A stretch of 64,000 nucleotides of DNA from Parvularcula sp. BBD 1991-13. GTDB lineage: Bacteria > Pseudomonadota > Alphaproteobacteria > Caulobacterales > Parvularculaceae. Of the stretch, positions 40,986 to 50,099 are shown piece after piece. Both the position numbers and the translations under genes were made by a program. Numbering within the stretch: the stretch's first letter is position 1; every line of letters begins with the position of its first letter. A model generated the notes under the pieces. It saw only the letters and a program-made list of their open reading frames with translations. It did no database searches and was not told the origin of the DNA. The stretch is from NCBI GenBank assembly GCA_001657385.1, contig LYSZ01000008.1, forward strand, positions 1 through 64,000, read 5' to 3'.

Positions 40986-43277
40986 TTACTCCAGCGCCGC
41001 GCCCTTCTCCCTCAGATGGGCGGCGAAACCCTCGCGCAGGCTCGGGGCCGGCTGGTCAAGCCGCGGCGCCAGCCATGCGGCCAGTTCCGCCGAACTGACG
41101 GACCGCACAAGGCGGCGGAACGGGCCGACGGTCGAAGCCGGAACCGAGAACCGGCGCACCCCGAGGCCGATCAGCGCCGCGGCGGTGACGAGGTCCGCCG
41201 CCTGCTCGCCGCAATAGGCGAGCGGCGCGCGCGCCGCCTCGGCCTTGTCGACGGTCATTTTGAGAAAGCTCAAAAAGCCCGGATTCATCGGGTCGTAGCG
41301 CCGCTGCACCCGCTCTGAATCGCGATCCGCCGCGAAATAGAACTGCGCCAGGTCGTTGCCGCCGATGGACAGGAAATCGACTTTCCGCGCGATGATGTCG
41401 GCGCGCCAGGCCGCCGACGGCGTCTCGATCATGGCGCCGATGCTGATCGTCTGCGGCAGGGGGCGGCCGCGCTTCCGGGCGCGCTCGATCTCCCGGTCGA
41501 GGAGGTTGCGCGCCTCGTCCAGCTCGCTGGCGAGGGTCACCAGCGGGAACATGATGTGCAGCGTGCGCTCCGCCGCCGCCGAGAGGAGCGCGCGCAATTG
41601 CGGGCGAATCATGCCCGGACGGTCCATCGCCATGCGCAGGCCGCGCCAGCCCATCGCCGGATTCGATTCGCGCCAGCCGTCCATATAGGCGGCGGTCTTG
41701 TCGCCGCCGATATCGGCGGTGCGAAAGACCACGGGCTTGCCGTCCGCCGCGTCCAGCACCTCGCGGTAGAGCGCCTGCTGGGAGGCGACGCTGGGCAGCC
41801 GCTCGCCGATGAGGAATTGCAGCTCGGTGCGGAACAGGCCGACGCCCTCCCCGCCGGTCTCGTGCAGCGAGGGCATGTCGAGGACGAGCCCCGCGTTCAT
41901 CATCAGGGAGACGCCGACCCCGTCCCTGGTGACGGACGGCAAGCTCCGCTCACTGAGGTAAATCGCGCGGCGTTCGTTCTGGCTTCGCTGCTTGCGGCGA
42001 TAGTCCTCCGCGATCTCCGGACTCGGACGGATATGCACCTCGCCCGCGTCGCCGTCGACGATAATCTGGTCGCCTTCCTCCGCCCGCTCGACCGCGTCGT
42101 GAAGGCCCGTCACCATCGGTATCTTCAGGGCCCGCGCCACGATTGCGGCGTGGGAGGTTTCCGACATCTCCGCCAGCACGAGACCTTTCAGCGCGTCGCG
42201 GCCGTATTCGAGAAGCTGCGCCGGGCCCATCGTGCGCGCGACCAGGACGGCCTCGTCATGGGCGCCGCGCCGCTTGCCGTCGTCATCGCCGGAGAGCAGG
42301 CGCAACAGCCGGTTCGAGAGGTCGTCGAGATCGTACAGGCGTTCGCGAAGATAGCTGTCGCCGGCCTGCATCAGGCGGGCGCGGTTCTCGCCGCGCACCT
42401 GCTCCACCGCGGATTCCGCGGTCAGCCCGGAAAACACCGCCGCGCGCAGCCGGTCCTTCCAGCCGCGATCATACGCAAACAGACGATACGCCTCCAGCAC
42501 ATCGCGCGAGACCCCGCTAAGGCCCGCATTGGACGACAGCATGTCGTCCACCGACGCGCGCAGGCGCGTGAGCCCGTCCTCAAGACGCTCGGCCTCCGCC
42601 GCCACGTTGCGCGCGAACACCTTGTGCTTGGGCGCCGGCGCTTCAAGGAACACCGCCTTGCCGAAAGCGACGCCGGAAACGATGCCGAACCCTTTCAGCT
42701 TTTCGGGCCGGTGGAGCATCTCGCCGACCTCGGCGGTCTCCTCCTGGCTCAAAAGCTCGCCCGAGGCGGAGATTTCCGCGAGCAGGGTGGCCACCGCCTG
42801 CACCGCCTCGACCTCCTCGTCCGTGTAGGAACGGGCGGCCTTGTTCTGGATCACGAGAACGCCAAGCACCTTGCCCGAGCGGATCAGCGGCACGCCGAGA
42901 AACGACTGCAACGGATCCTCCCCGGTTTCCGGCCGGTAGGAAAACGCCGGGTGCAGCGGCGCGTCCGCCGTCACCAGCGGACGGGAATTCTGCGCGACGA
43001 GACCGACAAGCCCCTCGCCCCATTTCAGGCGGGTCAGGTGCACCGCCTCGCGGTTGAGACCCTCGGTGGAGTAAAGCTCCAGGTCGTCGTCGGGCCGGCG
43101 CAGATAGATGGAGCAGACGTCCGCCACCACGTGACTCGCGATCGCGCGGGTCAGATGGTCGAGGCGCTCCTGCGCGCTGCCCTCCTGCGCCACGGCGTCG
43201 TGCATCCGCCGCAACAGGACGGTGATGCCGCGTTCGCCGTGGCCGCCATGGGGCGGCCGTGTTCTCTCAATGCTCAT
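40986..43277 (-). CDS. ptsP: phosphoenolpyruvate-protein phosphotransferase, nitrogen PTS (EI-Ntr)
   Basis: This protein of about 763 residues is the first enzyme of the nitrogen-regulatory phosphotransferase relay; it transfers phosphate from PEP to NPr. The N-terminal GAF domain covers about 20-165 (FLGVPLIRSGKVLGVLVIQN). The phospho-His domain contains GLVLAEMSETSHAAIVARAL with the active His after the TS. The PEP-binding barrel contains GVGLFRTELQFLIG, GMIRPQLRALLSAA and FLSIGGNDLAQFYFAADRD. The ATG at 43277 is chosen; an open frame extends 34 codons further but would run into lysC. It follows lysC by 22 bases. Confidence 0.95.
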   Translation of the reverse strand: MSIERTRPPHGGHGERGITVLLRRMHDAVAQEGSAQERLDHLTRAIASHVVADVCSIYLRRPDDDLELYSTEGLNREAVHLTRLKWGEGLVGLVAQNSRPLVTADAPLHPAFSYRPETGEDPLQSFLGVPLIRSGKVLGVLVIQNKAARSYTDEEVEAVQAVATLLAEISASGELLSQEETAEVGEMLHRPEKLKGFGIVSGVAFGKAVFLEAPAPKHKVFARNVAAEAERLEDGLTRLRASVDDMLSSNAGLSGVSRDVLEAYRLFAYDRGWKDRLRAAVFSGLTAESAVEQVRGENRARLMQAGDSYLRERLYDLDDLSNRLLRLLSGDDDGKRRGAHDEAVLVARTMGPAQLLEYGRDALKGLVLAEMSETSHAAIVARALKIPMVTGLHDAVERAEEGDQIIVDGDAGEVHIRPSPEIAEDYRRKQRSQNERRAIYLSERSLPSVTRDGVGVSLMMNAGLVLDMPSLHETGGEGVGLFRTELQFLIGERLPSVASQQALYREVLDAADGKPVVFRTADIGGDKTAAYMDGWRESNPAMGWRGLRMAMDRPGMIRPQLRALLSAAAERTLHIMFPLVTLASELDEARNLLDREIERARKRGRPLPQTISIGAMIETPSAAWRADIIARKVDFLSIGGNDLAQFYFAADRDSERVQRRYDPMNPGFLSFLKMTVDKAEAARAPLAYCGEQAADLVTAAALIGLGVRRFSVPASTVGPFRRLVRSVSSAELAAWLAPRLDQPAPSLREGFAAHLREKGAALE

Positions 43278-43299
43278 CCGACGCTCGCTTCGGCGGCGC

Positions 43300-44562
43300 T
43301 CATGCGCCCGGCTTTCTGTCGTCGTCCAGGCCGTAGGCTTCGTGCAGGACGCGCACGGCGTATTCCGCCGCGTCCGCATCGATCAGGACACTGATCTTGA
43401 TCTCCGAGGTGGAGATGTTCTGGATGTTGATGCCCTTGTCGGCCAGGGTCTTGAACATGATCGAGGCGACGCCCGCATGGCTTTTCATGCCGAGGCCGAC
43501 GACCGAGACCTTGGCCACCTTGCGGTCGGACTGGAGCGACTTGAAGCCGATCGCGTCCTGTTCGGCCGACAGGACCTCCAGCGCGCGGTCAAGCTCGCCC
43601 TCTTTGGTGGTGAAGGAGATGTTGGCGTAGCCCGGCTCGCGCGAGGCGCTCTGGACGATCATGTCGATATTGATGTCAGCGTCAGCGAGGGCGGTGAAGA
43701 TGCCGGCGGCCCGGCCCGGCTCGTCCGGCACGGCGAGGATGGTGACGCTGGCGTCGTTAAAGTCCGGCGTTACGGTCGATACGATGTTCTGTTCCACGAT
43801 GTCGTCCTCGTCGCAAATGACGGTGCCGGGCCCCTGCGCGTCCGGCGGCTCGAAACTCGACAGGACCCTGAGCGGCACTTTATGGGCCATGGCGAGTTCC
43901 ACCGAGCGGGTCTGGAGCACCTTGGCGCCTAGGGACGCCGCCTCCAGCATCTCCTCGAAAGAGATCTTCGCGATGCGGCGGGCCTTTTTGGCGAGGCGCG
44001 GGTCCGTCGTGTAGACCCCGTCCACATCTGTATAAATGTCGCAGCGTTCCGCGCCAACCGCCGCGGCCAGCGCCACCGCCGAGGTGTCCGAGCCGCCGCG
44101 GCCGAGGGTGGCGATGCGTCCGTTCGGGGCGATCCCCTGGAAGCCGGCGACGACGGCGATCTCGCCGCCGTCCATGGCCGCGCCGATCGCCTCGGCGTCG
44201 ATCTCCGCGATGCGCGCCTTGCCGTGGGCCGCGTCGGTTTTCAGCGGGATCTGCCAGCCCTGCCAGGAGCGGGCGCGGTAGCCGAGATTTTGCAGCACAA
44301 GCGCCAGCAGGGACGACGTCACCTGCTCGCCGCTCGCCACCACGGCGTCGTATTCCACGCCGCGCGCGTCGAGCGCCGGCGCGGGCGCCCCCGCTTCCTC
44401 GCACAGGGCGACGAGCCGGTTTGTCTCCCCGGCCATGGCGGAGACGACGACCGCCACGGATTTGCCCGCGTCGGCCTCCCGCCGCACATGGGCGGCGACG
44501 GCGCGGATGCGCTGCATGTTGGCGACGGACGTGCCGCCGAATTTCATGACGATGCGCGACAT
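43300..44562 (-). CDS. lysC: aspartate kinase
   Basis: This 420-residue monofunctional enzyme carries out the first step of the aspartate family (Lys, Met, Thr, DAP). It starts MSRIVMKFGGTSVANMQRIR with the nucleotide-binding KFGGTSV motif. It continues GRIATLGRGGSDTSAVALAA (catalytic loop) and CDIYTDVDGVYTTDPR. Two ACT domains form the C-terminal allosteric region (VTILAVPDEPGRAAGIFTAL and VSVVGLGMKSHAGVASIMFK). It heads a two-gene unit with ptsP and lies divergent to ubiG, the usual alphaproteobacterial arrangement. Confidence 0.97.
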   Translation of the reverse strand: MSRIVMKFGGTSVANMQRIRAVAAHVRREADAGKSVAVVVSAMAGETNRLVALCEEAGAPAPALDARGVEYDAVVASGEQVTSSLLALVLQNLGYRARSWQGWQIPLKTDAAHGKARIAEIDAEAIGAAMDGGEIAVVAGFQGIAPNGRIATLGRGGSDTSAVALAAAVGAERCDIYTDVDGVYTTDPRLAKKARRIAKISFEEMLEAASLGAKVLQTRSVELAMAHKVPLRVLSSFEPPDAQGPGTVICDEDDIVEQNIVSTVTPDFNDASVTILAVPDEPGRAAGIFTALADADINIDMIVQSASREPGYANISFTTKEGELDRALEVLSAEQDAIGFKSLQSDRKVAKVSVVGLGMKSHAGVASIMFKTLADKGINIQNISTSEIKISVLIDADAAEYAVRVLHEAYGLDDDRKPGA

Positions 44563-44677
44563 GGGATGCTATCCGTCCTGCGTGCTCTTGCCGTCTTGCA
44601 ACCGGCGACCGAAAGCTCAAAGTCAGCGCGTATCTCTAGGCGCCCGGACGCGGCGACGCAAGCAAGGATCATCCCCA

Positions 44678-45454
44678 ATGGCGCAATCGCAAGGCCACAC
44701 CGCAACCCATGCGGGCAAGTCCACGATCGATCGGGAAGAGATCGAGAAATTCTCGGCGATGGCCGACGAATGGTGGGACCCGTTCGGCAAGTTCAAACCG
44801 CTGCACAAGCTGAACCCGGTGCGCCTCGGCTATATCCGCGACGGGGCCTGCGCCCATTTCGGCCGCGACCGGCGGGCGAAAAAACCGCTTGAAGGCCTGC
44901 GCCTGCTCGACGTCGGCTGCGGCGGCGGACTGGTGGCCGAACCGATGCGCCGCCTCGGCGCGACTGTGGTCGCCATCGACGCCTCGGCGCGCAACGTCAA
45001 GACCGCCATGGCCCACGCCGCATCTTCGCGGCTCGACATCGACTACCGCGAGACCACCGTGGAGGCGCTCCTCGCCGGCGGCGAGCCGCCTTTCGACATC
45101 GTCCTCAATCTGGAGGCGGTGGAGCATGTCGCCGACCCGGACCTGTTTCTCGCCGCCTCGGCGGACCTGGCGGCGCCGGGGGGCGTGATGGTCGTCTCCA
45201 CCATCAACCGCACGCTGAAGGCGCTGGCGCTGGCCAAGGTCGGCGCGGAATACGTCCTGCGCTGGCTGCCGCGGGGCACTCACGATCCGCGCAAATTCCT
45301 GAAGCCCGAGGAAGTCGAGGCGCCGCTGCTGCGCAAAGGCTTCACCATCACCGCCCAGGCCGGGGTCAGCTATAACCCGCTGCTCGACGTCTGGCGGGTG
45401 TCCGACGACCTCAGCGTCAACTACATAGTGACGGCGGCGCGCGCAGCGGCGTAA
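44678..45454 (+). CDS. ubiG: ubiquinone biosynthesis O-methyltransferase
   Basis: This 258-residue SAM-dependent enzyme performs both O-methylations of the ubiquinone ring. The family start TIDREEIEKFSAMADEWWDP, then FGKFKPLHKLNPVRLGYI, is diagnostic. The SAM motif is LRLLDVGCGGGLVAEPMRRL, followed by VVAIDASARNVKTA. The late block STINRTLKALALAKVGAEYV and LPRGTHDPRKFLKP is also characteristic. AAGGA lies about nine bases before the ATG. It is divergent from lysC across 115 bases that should hold both promoters. Confidence 0.96.
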   Translation: MAQSQGHTATHAGKSTIDREEIEKFSAMADEWWDPFGKFKPLHKLNPVRLGYIRDGACAHFGRDRRAKKPLEGLRLLDVGCGGGLVAEPMRRLGATVVAIDASARNVKTAMAHAASSRLDIDYRETTVEALLAGGEPPFDIVLNLEAVEHVADPDLFLAASADLAAPGGVMVVSTINRTLKALALAKVGAEYVLRWLPRGTHDPRKFLKPEEVEAPLLRKGFTITAQAGVSYNPLLDVWRVSDDLSVNYIVTAARAAA

Positions 45455-45526
45455 GACGCGAAAGCGTTGGCAAGAAGGCGTCGGAAAGGGGATTTGCGTC
45501 CTTTCCAGGCGCCGTCCTGAACCGCT

Positions 45527-46426
45527 CTACGCCGCGCCGAGTTGCGCGTCGAACAAAGCCAGCATGCGGCCCCAGGCGCGCTCGGACTGCTCGCGGTCAT
45601 ATGCGCGCGAATCCGTCGGCACCCAACCGTGCATGGCGCCCTCGTAAACCTCGATCTCAGCGGGAACGCCGGCGTCTTCGAACGCTTCGATCAGGATGTC
45701 CCTCGCTTCCGGCTGGCGTTCGTGATCATTCTCGGCGATGGCGATGAGAACGCCGCCCGTGATCCGGTCGGCCAGGCGGTGCGGGCTGTCGGCCTCATCG
45801 GTGACCAGCCGGCCGCTATGGAAAGAACAAGGCGCCTTGACGCGGTCCGGAACGGCGGCGGCGGCGCGAAGCGGCCAGGCGCCTGTCATGCAAAAGCCGA
45901 CCGCGCCCACGCCGCGGGCGACGTCAACGGCCGGCTGGCGGTCCAGCCACGCGACGAACGCCTTCGCATCCGTCACGGCCGTTTCGGCGGAAAGCGCCGA
46001 GTAATGGGGCATGACGAGTTCGCGGCCGCCGGGATCGCGAAAGGTCATGCCGTCGGCGAACAGACGGCCTTTGAACGTGCGATAGTAGGGGTTCGCCGCC
46101 AGAACGCTGTACCCCTCGCCGGCAAGCTGGCGCGCCATGTCAAAAAAGGCGGGCCGAACGCCATGTATGTCCGGCCAGATAATGACCGCCGCATGCGCCC
46201 CTTCAGCCGGGTGGATAAACAGCGCGTCGGCCTCGCCGTCGGGGGTCGGCACAACGACCGCCGCCTCTGTCAGATCGGCGCCGGCGACTTTCGGCGCGGC
46301 GTGCGCGGCTTGCAGCATGCCGCCGATGGCGATGGCGCTGGAGGCCCCGGCCGTGAAGACGCGCCGCGTCAGCGCTTTTTTCCGAAGGTGCTCGTCGAGT
46401 TCGCGTTCCGTGATGTCGTCGCACAT
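45527..46426 (-). CDS. dienelactone-hydrolase family protein, Tat-exported
   Basis: This 299-residue protein has a twin-arginine signal (KALTRRVFTAGASSAIAIGG). It has the dienelactone-hydrolase variant of the alpha/beta-hydrolase fold: VIIWPDIHGVRPAFFDMARQ, then the nucleophile Cys179 in VGAVGFCMTGAWP, Asp234 in IAENDHERQ and His266 in YEGAMHGWVP. It probably hydrolyses lactone or ester bonds in the periplasm; the substrate is unknown. No co-directional partner lies within operon distance. Confidence 0.92.
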   Translation of the reverse strand: MCDDITERELDEHLRKKALTRRVFTAGASSAIAIGGMLQAAHAAPKVAGADLTEAAVVVPTPDGEADALFIHPAEGAHAAVIIWPDIHGVRPAFFDMARQLAGEGYSVLAANPYYRTFKGRLFADGMTFRDPGGRELVMPHYSALSAETAVTDAKAFVAWLDRQPAVDVARGVGAVGFCMTGAWPLRAAAAVPDRVKAPCSFHSGRLVTDEADSPHRLADRITGGVLIAIAENDHERQPEARDILIEAFEDAGVPAEIEVYEGAMHGWVPTDSRAYDREQSERAWGRMLALFDAQLGAA

Positions 46427-46556
46427 GGCTTGCCCTTCCAGTTGTAACCCGCCGGGATAGTAGCGAACTGTCGATGATTGTCGAACGGCGCGCGCCGTGC
46501 GAAGATTTCACAAAGACGTGCTGTTCACGGCGTTAAAAGCCGGCGAGCCGGTCGTC

Positions 46557-48281
46557 TCACTGCGCCAGCGCCCGCAAATCCGTCCAGTGCGCCTCGATGG
46601 CCGCTTTCGTGACCCGATAGCCGTCCTCGACGGCGGCGTCGTATTTCTTCCAGTCGCGAAGCTCGACGCCGTCCACCGGCGGCGCGATCATGATGTCGGC
46701 GGGATGCACGCGGGTCATGCGTTCGTGGCGGGCGGTCGCGGTGCGCATCAACAGCGAGACGATCGGCGGGGCGTCCTTCAGACCGTGCGCCGCCGCCCAC
46801 TGGAAAAAGCCGGGCGGGTCGCGAAACGCCTCGACGTCGATAACGCCCCGGCGCGCCACGTCGATGCCGATGGTCAGCCCGCGATGGACCCCGGCCATGA
46901 TGTCCGTAGGGAAATTATTGATCACCGCGCCGTCCACCAGGAGCGCGCCGTCCGACGCCACCGGCGGCAGGATGCCCGGCAGCGCGATGGACGCGCGCAG
47001 GGCGTCGCGCAGGCGGCCCCGGCGGTGCACGCGCAGATCGCCCACGGCGATGTCGGAGGAGACGCAGAAGAACGGGATCGCCAAATCCTCGATCGCCGCG
47101 TCGCCGAAATGCGCTTCGAGCCGCTCCTCGACCCGGCGGCCTTTCGTCAGCGCCACCACCGGCAGAACGTGATCGCCGAGCGGATTGGAGGCGACGAAAG
47201 CCCTGCGGATGCGCTCTTCGATTTCCGCGTCGCGCCAGCCCATGGCGATGCAGGCGGCGATCACCGCGCCCATGGAGGCGCCGCAGACGAAATCGATCGG
47301 CACGCCCGCCTCGCGCAGGGCCTTCACCGCGCCGATATGGGCGTAGGCGCGCGCGCCGCCCCCCGACAGAACAAGGCCCACCGAACGGCCGGCGATGATC
47401 CGCGCCAGCCGGTCGCGGCAGGCCTCGCCGCGGCAGTTGAACACCCGCGTCGCGCCCGTCGCGTCGATCCAGTCGCCGATCGGGCAGGCCGGCGCCCCCT
47501 CGTGCAGCATCACCAGGTCGAGCAGGCGGAACTTGCGCGCCCGCGCGCCCGCTTCCGTGCTCAGGGGAAACGGCCGCGCCGGACGCGCGTCGCGGCGGGC
47601 CATGACGATGAAGCGGTCGGCGTGGCGCAGCACGAAATGATGCCATGGCGTATCCTGCATGCGCGAAGCGAGCAGGACGACGTCGTTGCCCTCCTCCAGG
47701 CGGTCGAAGGCGCCGCCGTCCGGCGCCGCCTCCGCGACGGGCAGCCAGGCGGTCTTCAGGCCGTGGCGGGAAATGCGCGCCGCGAGGTCTTCCGTGTGGG
47801 AATTGACGTCGATCGAGGGCGACGAGGCGATGAGCGCGAAAATCCTCGGCGCCGACCGGCGAAAGCTGGCGCCCGGATGGCGGGCGCGGGCGAGGATCAC
47901 CCGCATCAGCGCGGTCGCGAAATCGCCATGGTTGCGGATCAGGCGGTCCGCGTCCTCGCGTTTGACCTCAAGGATCTCCGTATCGCGCAGGGCGTAGACC
48001 GAGGCCGAATGCGGCTCGCCCGACATCAGCGACATCTCGCCCACCGGTTCGCCGGCGCGGACGTAACCGACGACGCGGTCGTCCTCCTCGCTGCGGCGCA
48101 CGACGATGAGGCGGCCAGCGAGGTTGAACCAAAGGCTTTGCGAGGCCGCGCCTTCCGCGAACAGCTCCCAACCGCCGGGCAGGGAATGCCAGACGCCGCG
48201 TCGAGCGATCTCGGACAGCGCCTTGGAGGACAGCGCGGAGAAAAAGTCGAATTCTGACAGGCGCTGAAGGATGGTCTTCAT
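46557..48281 (-). CDS. patatin-like phospholipase with N-terminal cyclic-nucleotide-binding domain
   Basis: This 574-residue protein has a cNMP-binding-like domain at about 1-125 (FFSALSSKALSEIARRGVWH, LAGRLIVVRR, GEPVGEMSLMSGEPHSASVY). A middle region of about 170 residues follows. The patatin domain has the oxyanion loop SGGGARAYAHIG (306-317), nucleophile Ser336 in GASMG and partner Asp450 in VDGAVINNFP. This is the NTE/RssA-like arrangement, a regulated (lyso)phospholipase. Whether it truly binds cAMP or cGMP is not shown. It stands alone on its strand. Confidence 0.93.
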   Translation of the reverse strand: MKTILQRLSEFDFFSALSSKALSEIARRGVWHSLPGGWELFAEGAASQSLWFNLAGRLIVVRRSEEDDRVVGYVRAGEPVGEMSLMSGEPHSASVYALRDTEILEVKREDADRLIRNHGDFATALMRVILARARHPGASFRRSAPRIFALIASSPSIDVNSHTEDLAARISRHGLKTAWLPVAEAAPDGGAFDRLEEGNDVVLLASRMQDTPWHHFVLRHADRFIVMARRDARPARPFPLSTEAGARARKFRLLDLVMLHEGAPACPIGDWIDATGATRVFNCRGEACRDRLARIIAGRSVGLVLSGGGARAYAHIGAVKALREAGVPIDFVCGASMGAVIAACIAMGWRDAEIEERIRRAFVASNPLGDHVLPVVALTKGRRVEERLEAHFGDAAIEDLAIPFFCVSSDIAVGDLRVHRRGRLRDALRASIALPGILPPVASDGALLVDGAVINNFPTDIMAGVHRGLTIGIDVARRGVIDVEAFRDPPGFFQWAAAHGLKDAPPIVSLLMRTATARHERMTRVHPADIMIAPPVDGVELRDWKKYDAAVEDGYRVTKAAIEAHWTDLRALAQ

Positions 48282-48463
48282 GGGGCTGACAATTAACGGA
48301 TTCAGCCCTCATGATACACCCGCCCGGTTAACGTCGCTTTGCAGCTCGCCCATGGCGCGGCGGGGGGGACGGCGGGGCCGCGTCAGGGCGATGACAGGTG
48401 GACGGATGCGCGGCTGAACAGGCGCGCAGCCGAACATGAGCGCAACCGAAAAGGCGCGCGGCG

Positions 48464-48937
48464 TCAGTTGGTCTTTTTCGCCGCCGCCGCCGGCGGGGTT
48501 TTCGGCGCGCCGGCCTTGTCGGTCTTCAGCTTCGCGCCCGGCAGCGGGGCGATGGCGACGCCCTCCTCGGCCAGCTCGCGAGCCTGCCGGCCCGTCGCCT
48601 CGCCGTAAATCGGGCGCTCGTCGGTTTCGCCGTAATGGATCTTGCGCGCTTCCTCGGGGAATTTGTCGCCGACATAGTCGAAATTCTTTTCAACATATTC
48701 GCGCGCGCGGGTCATGGCTTTCAACATGTCGCCCTTGATCTCGGCCAGCCGCGCCTCGCGCCCCTCGGCCGGGCGGCGTGCCACCGCCGGCGCCATGATC
48801 GCTTTGCGAACCTCGGAAGAACCGCAGGCGGGACACTCGATCAGGCCCTTGCCGGCTTGGGCGTCATAATCCGCGCTGTCGCGGAACCAGCCTTCGAACT
48901 CGTGCTCGGAGGCGCAGCGAAGTTGGTATTTAATCAT
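48464..48937 (-). CDS. DUF1178 family protein (putative zinc-ribbon)
   Basis: This 157-residue protein starts MIKYQLRCASEHEFEGWFRD and has ECPACGSSEVRKAIMAPAV, giving Cys at the start (RCASEHEFE) and a C-P-x-C pair that could bind zinc. The C-terminal tail is Lys/Ala/Pro-rich. The family is common in Alphaproteobacteria next to nitrilase and glutaredoxin genes, as here. Its start overlaps the stop of the nitrilase gene by four bases (ATGA). The function is unknown. Confidence 0.92.
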   Translation of the reverse strand: MIKYQLRCASEHEFEGWFRDSADYDAQAGKGLIECPACGSSEVRKAIMAPAVARRPAEGREARLAEIKGDMLKAMTRAREYVEKNFDYVGDKFPEEARKIHYGETDERPIYGEATGRQARELAEEGVAIAPLPGAKLKTDKAGAPKTPPAAAAKKTN

Positions 48938-49797
48938 TGTTTTGAAATGGAGATTTCATAGCTGCGTTCAAGACCCAGATTAGGAATGCGCACGCGCGCC
49001 GTGTCGGCCGCCTTGAGGTCGATGTCGGCGGCGATAACGCCCGGTTCATCCCCCGGCGCCTCGGCCAGGACCTCGCCCCACGGGCCGATGATCATCGAAT
49101 GGCCATAGGTCTCCCGGCCATCTTCGTGCCGCCCCCCCTGGGCCGGCGCGATCACGAAGGCGCCGTTTTCGATCGCCCGCGCCGTCAGGAGCGTTTTCCA
49201 GTGCGCTTCGCCCGTCTGGCGGGTGAACGCGGCCGGCACGCAGAATACTTGCGCCCCTGCCTGCGCCAGGCGGCGATACAAAGTTGGAAAGCGCACGTCA
49301 TAACAGATCGTTAGACCGAATTTCGCAAGCGGCGTCTCAACCAGCGCCGCCGTATCGCCGGGCGCGTAAACGCTCGATTCCTTCCAGCTTTCGCCCCCGG
49401 GCAGGTCTACGTCGAACATATGCAGCTTGTCGTAGCGGGCGACGATCGCCCCTTGCGGCGAGAATAGGAGACTGCGGTTGGCGGCGCGCGGCCGGCCCGT
49501 CCGGTCCGGAGCCGCGGCGGCGGCGACGGAACCGATCAGAAGCCAGACCCGGTGCGCCCTGGCCGCCTCGGCGAAGGCGGCGACCTCCTCAAGGCCCTCC
49601 TCCGGCGGCAGGTCCGCCAGCAGGCGTTTCGCCTTTCGGTCGACCGCGTTGGTCATTTCCGGGGTGGCGATGAAGTCGGCCCCGTCCCGGGCAGCCTCGC
49701 CGATCAGGCCGAGCGCGTCGTCCAGATTGCGCCCCCGGTCGAGCCCGGAGCGCATTTGCACGCAGGCGGCGCGGATCGTTGCGGTCTCAGTCGCCAT
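48934..49797 (-). CDS. carbon-nitrogen hydrolase (Nit-type amidase)
   Basis: This 287-residue nitrilase-superfamily enzyme shows the Glu-Lys-Cys triad: Glu in DFIATPEMTNAVD, Lys in VARYDKLHMFDVDLPGG and Cys in LTICYDVRFPTLYRRL. The type is closest to Nit1/Nit2 proteins, which remove deaminated glutathione (repair) or hydrolyse omega-amides. The exact substrate is not decidable. It is the third gene of the operon comF, grxC, nit, DUF1178, and starts five bases after the grxC stop. Confidence 0.93.
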   Translation of the reverse strand: MATETATIRAACVQMRSGLDRGRNLDDALGLIGEAARDGADFIATPEMTNAVDRKAKRLLADLPPEEGLEEVAAFAEAARAHRVWLLIGSVAAAAAPDRTGRPRAANRSLLFSPQGAIVARYDKLHMFDVDLPGGESWKESSVYAPGDTAALVETPLAKFGLTICYDVRFPTLYRRLAQAGAQVFCVPAAFTRQTGEAHWKTLLTARAIENGAFVIAPAQGGRHEDGRETYGHSMIIGPWGEVLAEAPGDEPGVIAADIDLKAADTARVRIPNLGLERSYEISISKQ

Positions 49798-49802
49798 TCA
49801 GC

Positions 49803-50063
49803 TCAATCGCCATTCAACAGGGGGTCCAACTTGCCCGCCTTGTCGAGGGCGACAAGCTCGTCGCAGCCGCCGACATGGGTTTCGCCGACAAAGATCTGCG
49901 GATAGGTGCGCTTGCCGTTCGACCGCGCGAGCATTTCCTCGCGCTTGGCCTTGTCGTAGGCGGCGGAAATCTCGTTCACCGGCGCGCCCTTGTCCTTCAG
50001 GAGCGCCAGCGCGCGAAAGCAGAACGGGCACATGGGCTTGGTGTAGACGGTGACTTCCTGCAT
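49803..50063 (-). CDS. grxC: glutaredoxin 3
   Basis: This 86-residue glutaredoxin has the dithiol active site C12-P-F-C15 (YTKPMCPFCFRAL). It has the TYPQIF cis-proline loop and the glutathione-binding GGCDEL. It reduces disulfides and glutathione mixed disulfides in the cytoplasm. Length and motifs are canonical. It lies between comF and the nitrilase gene on one strand, a common alphaproteobacterial arrangement. Confidence 0.96.
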   Translation of the reverse strand: MQEVTVYTKPMCPFCFRALALLKDKGAPVNEISAAYDKAKREEMLARSNGKRTYPQIFVGETHVGGCDELVALDKAGKLDPLLNGD

Positions 50064-50099
50064 GAATCCGGGGCCTTGTCAGTGGTTGCGATCGATCCG

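Noticed and set aside
41556-43394. A plus-strand open frame of about 610 codons
   Set aside because: It is antisense to ptsP, has no recognisable domains and is rich in Arg and His.
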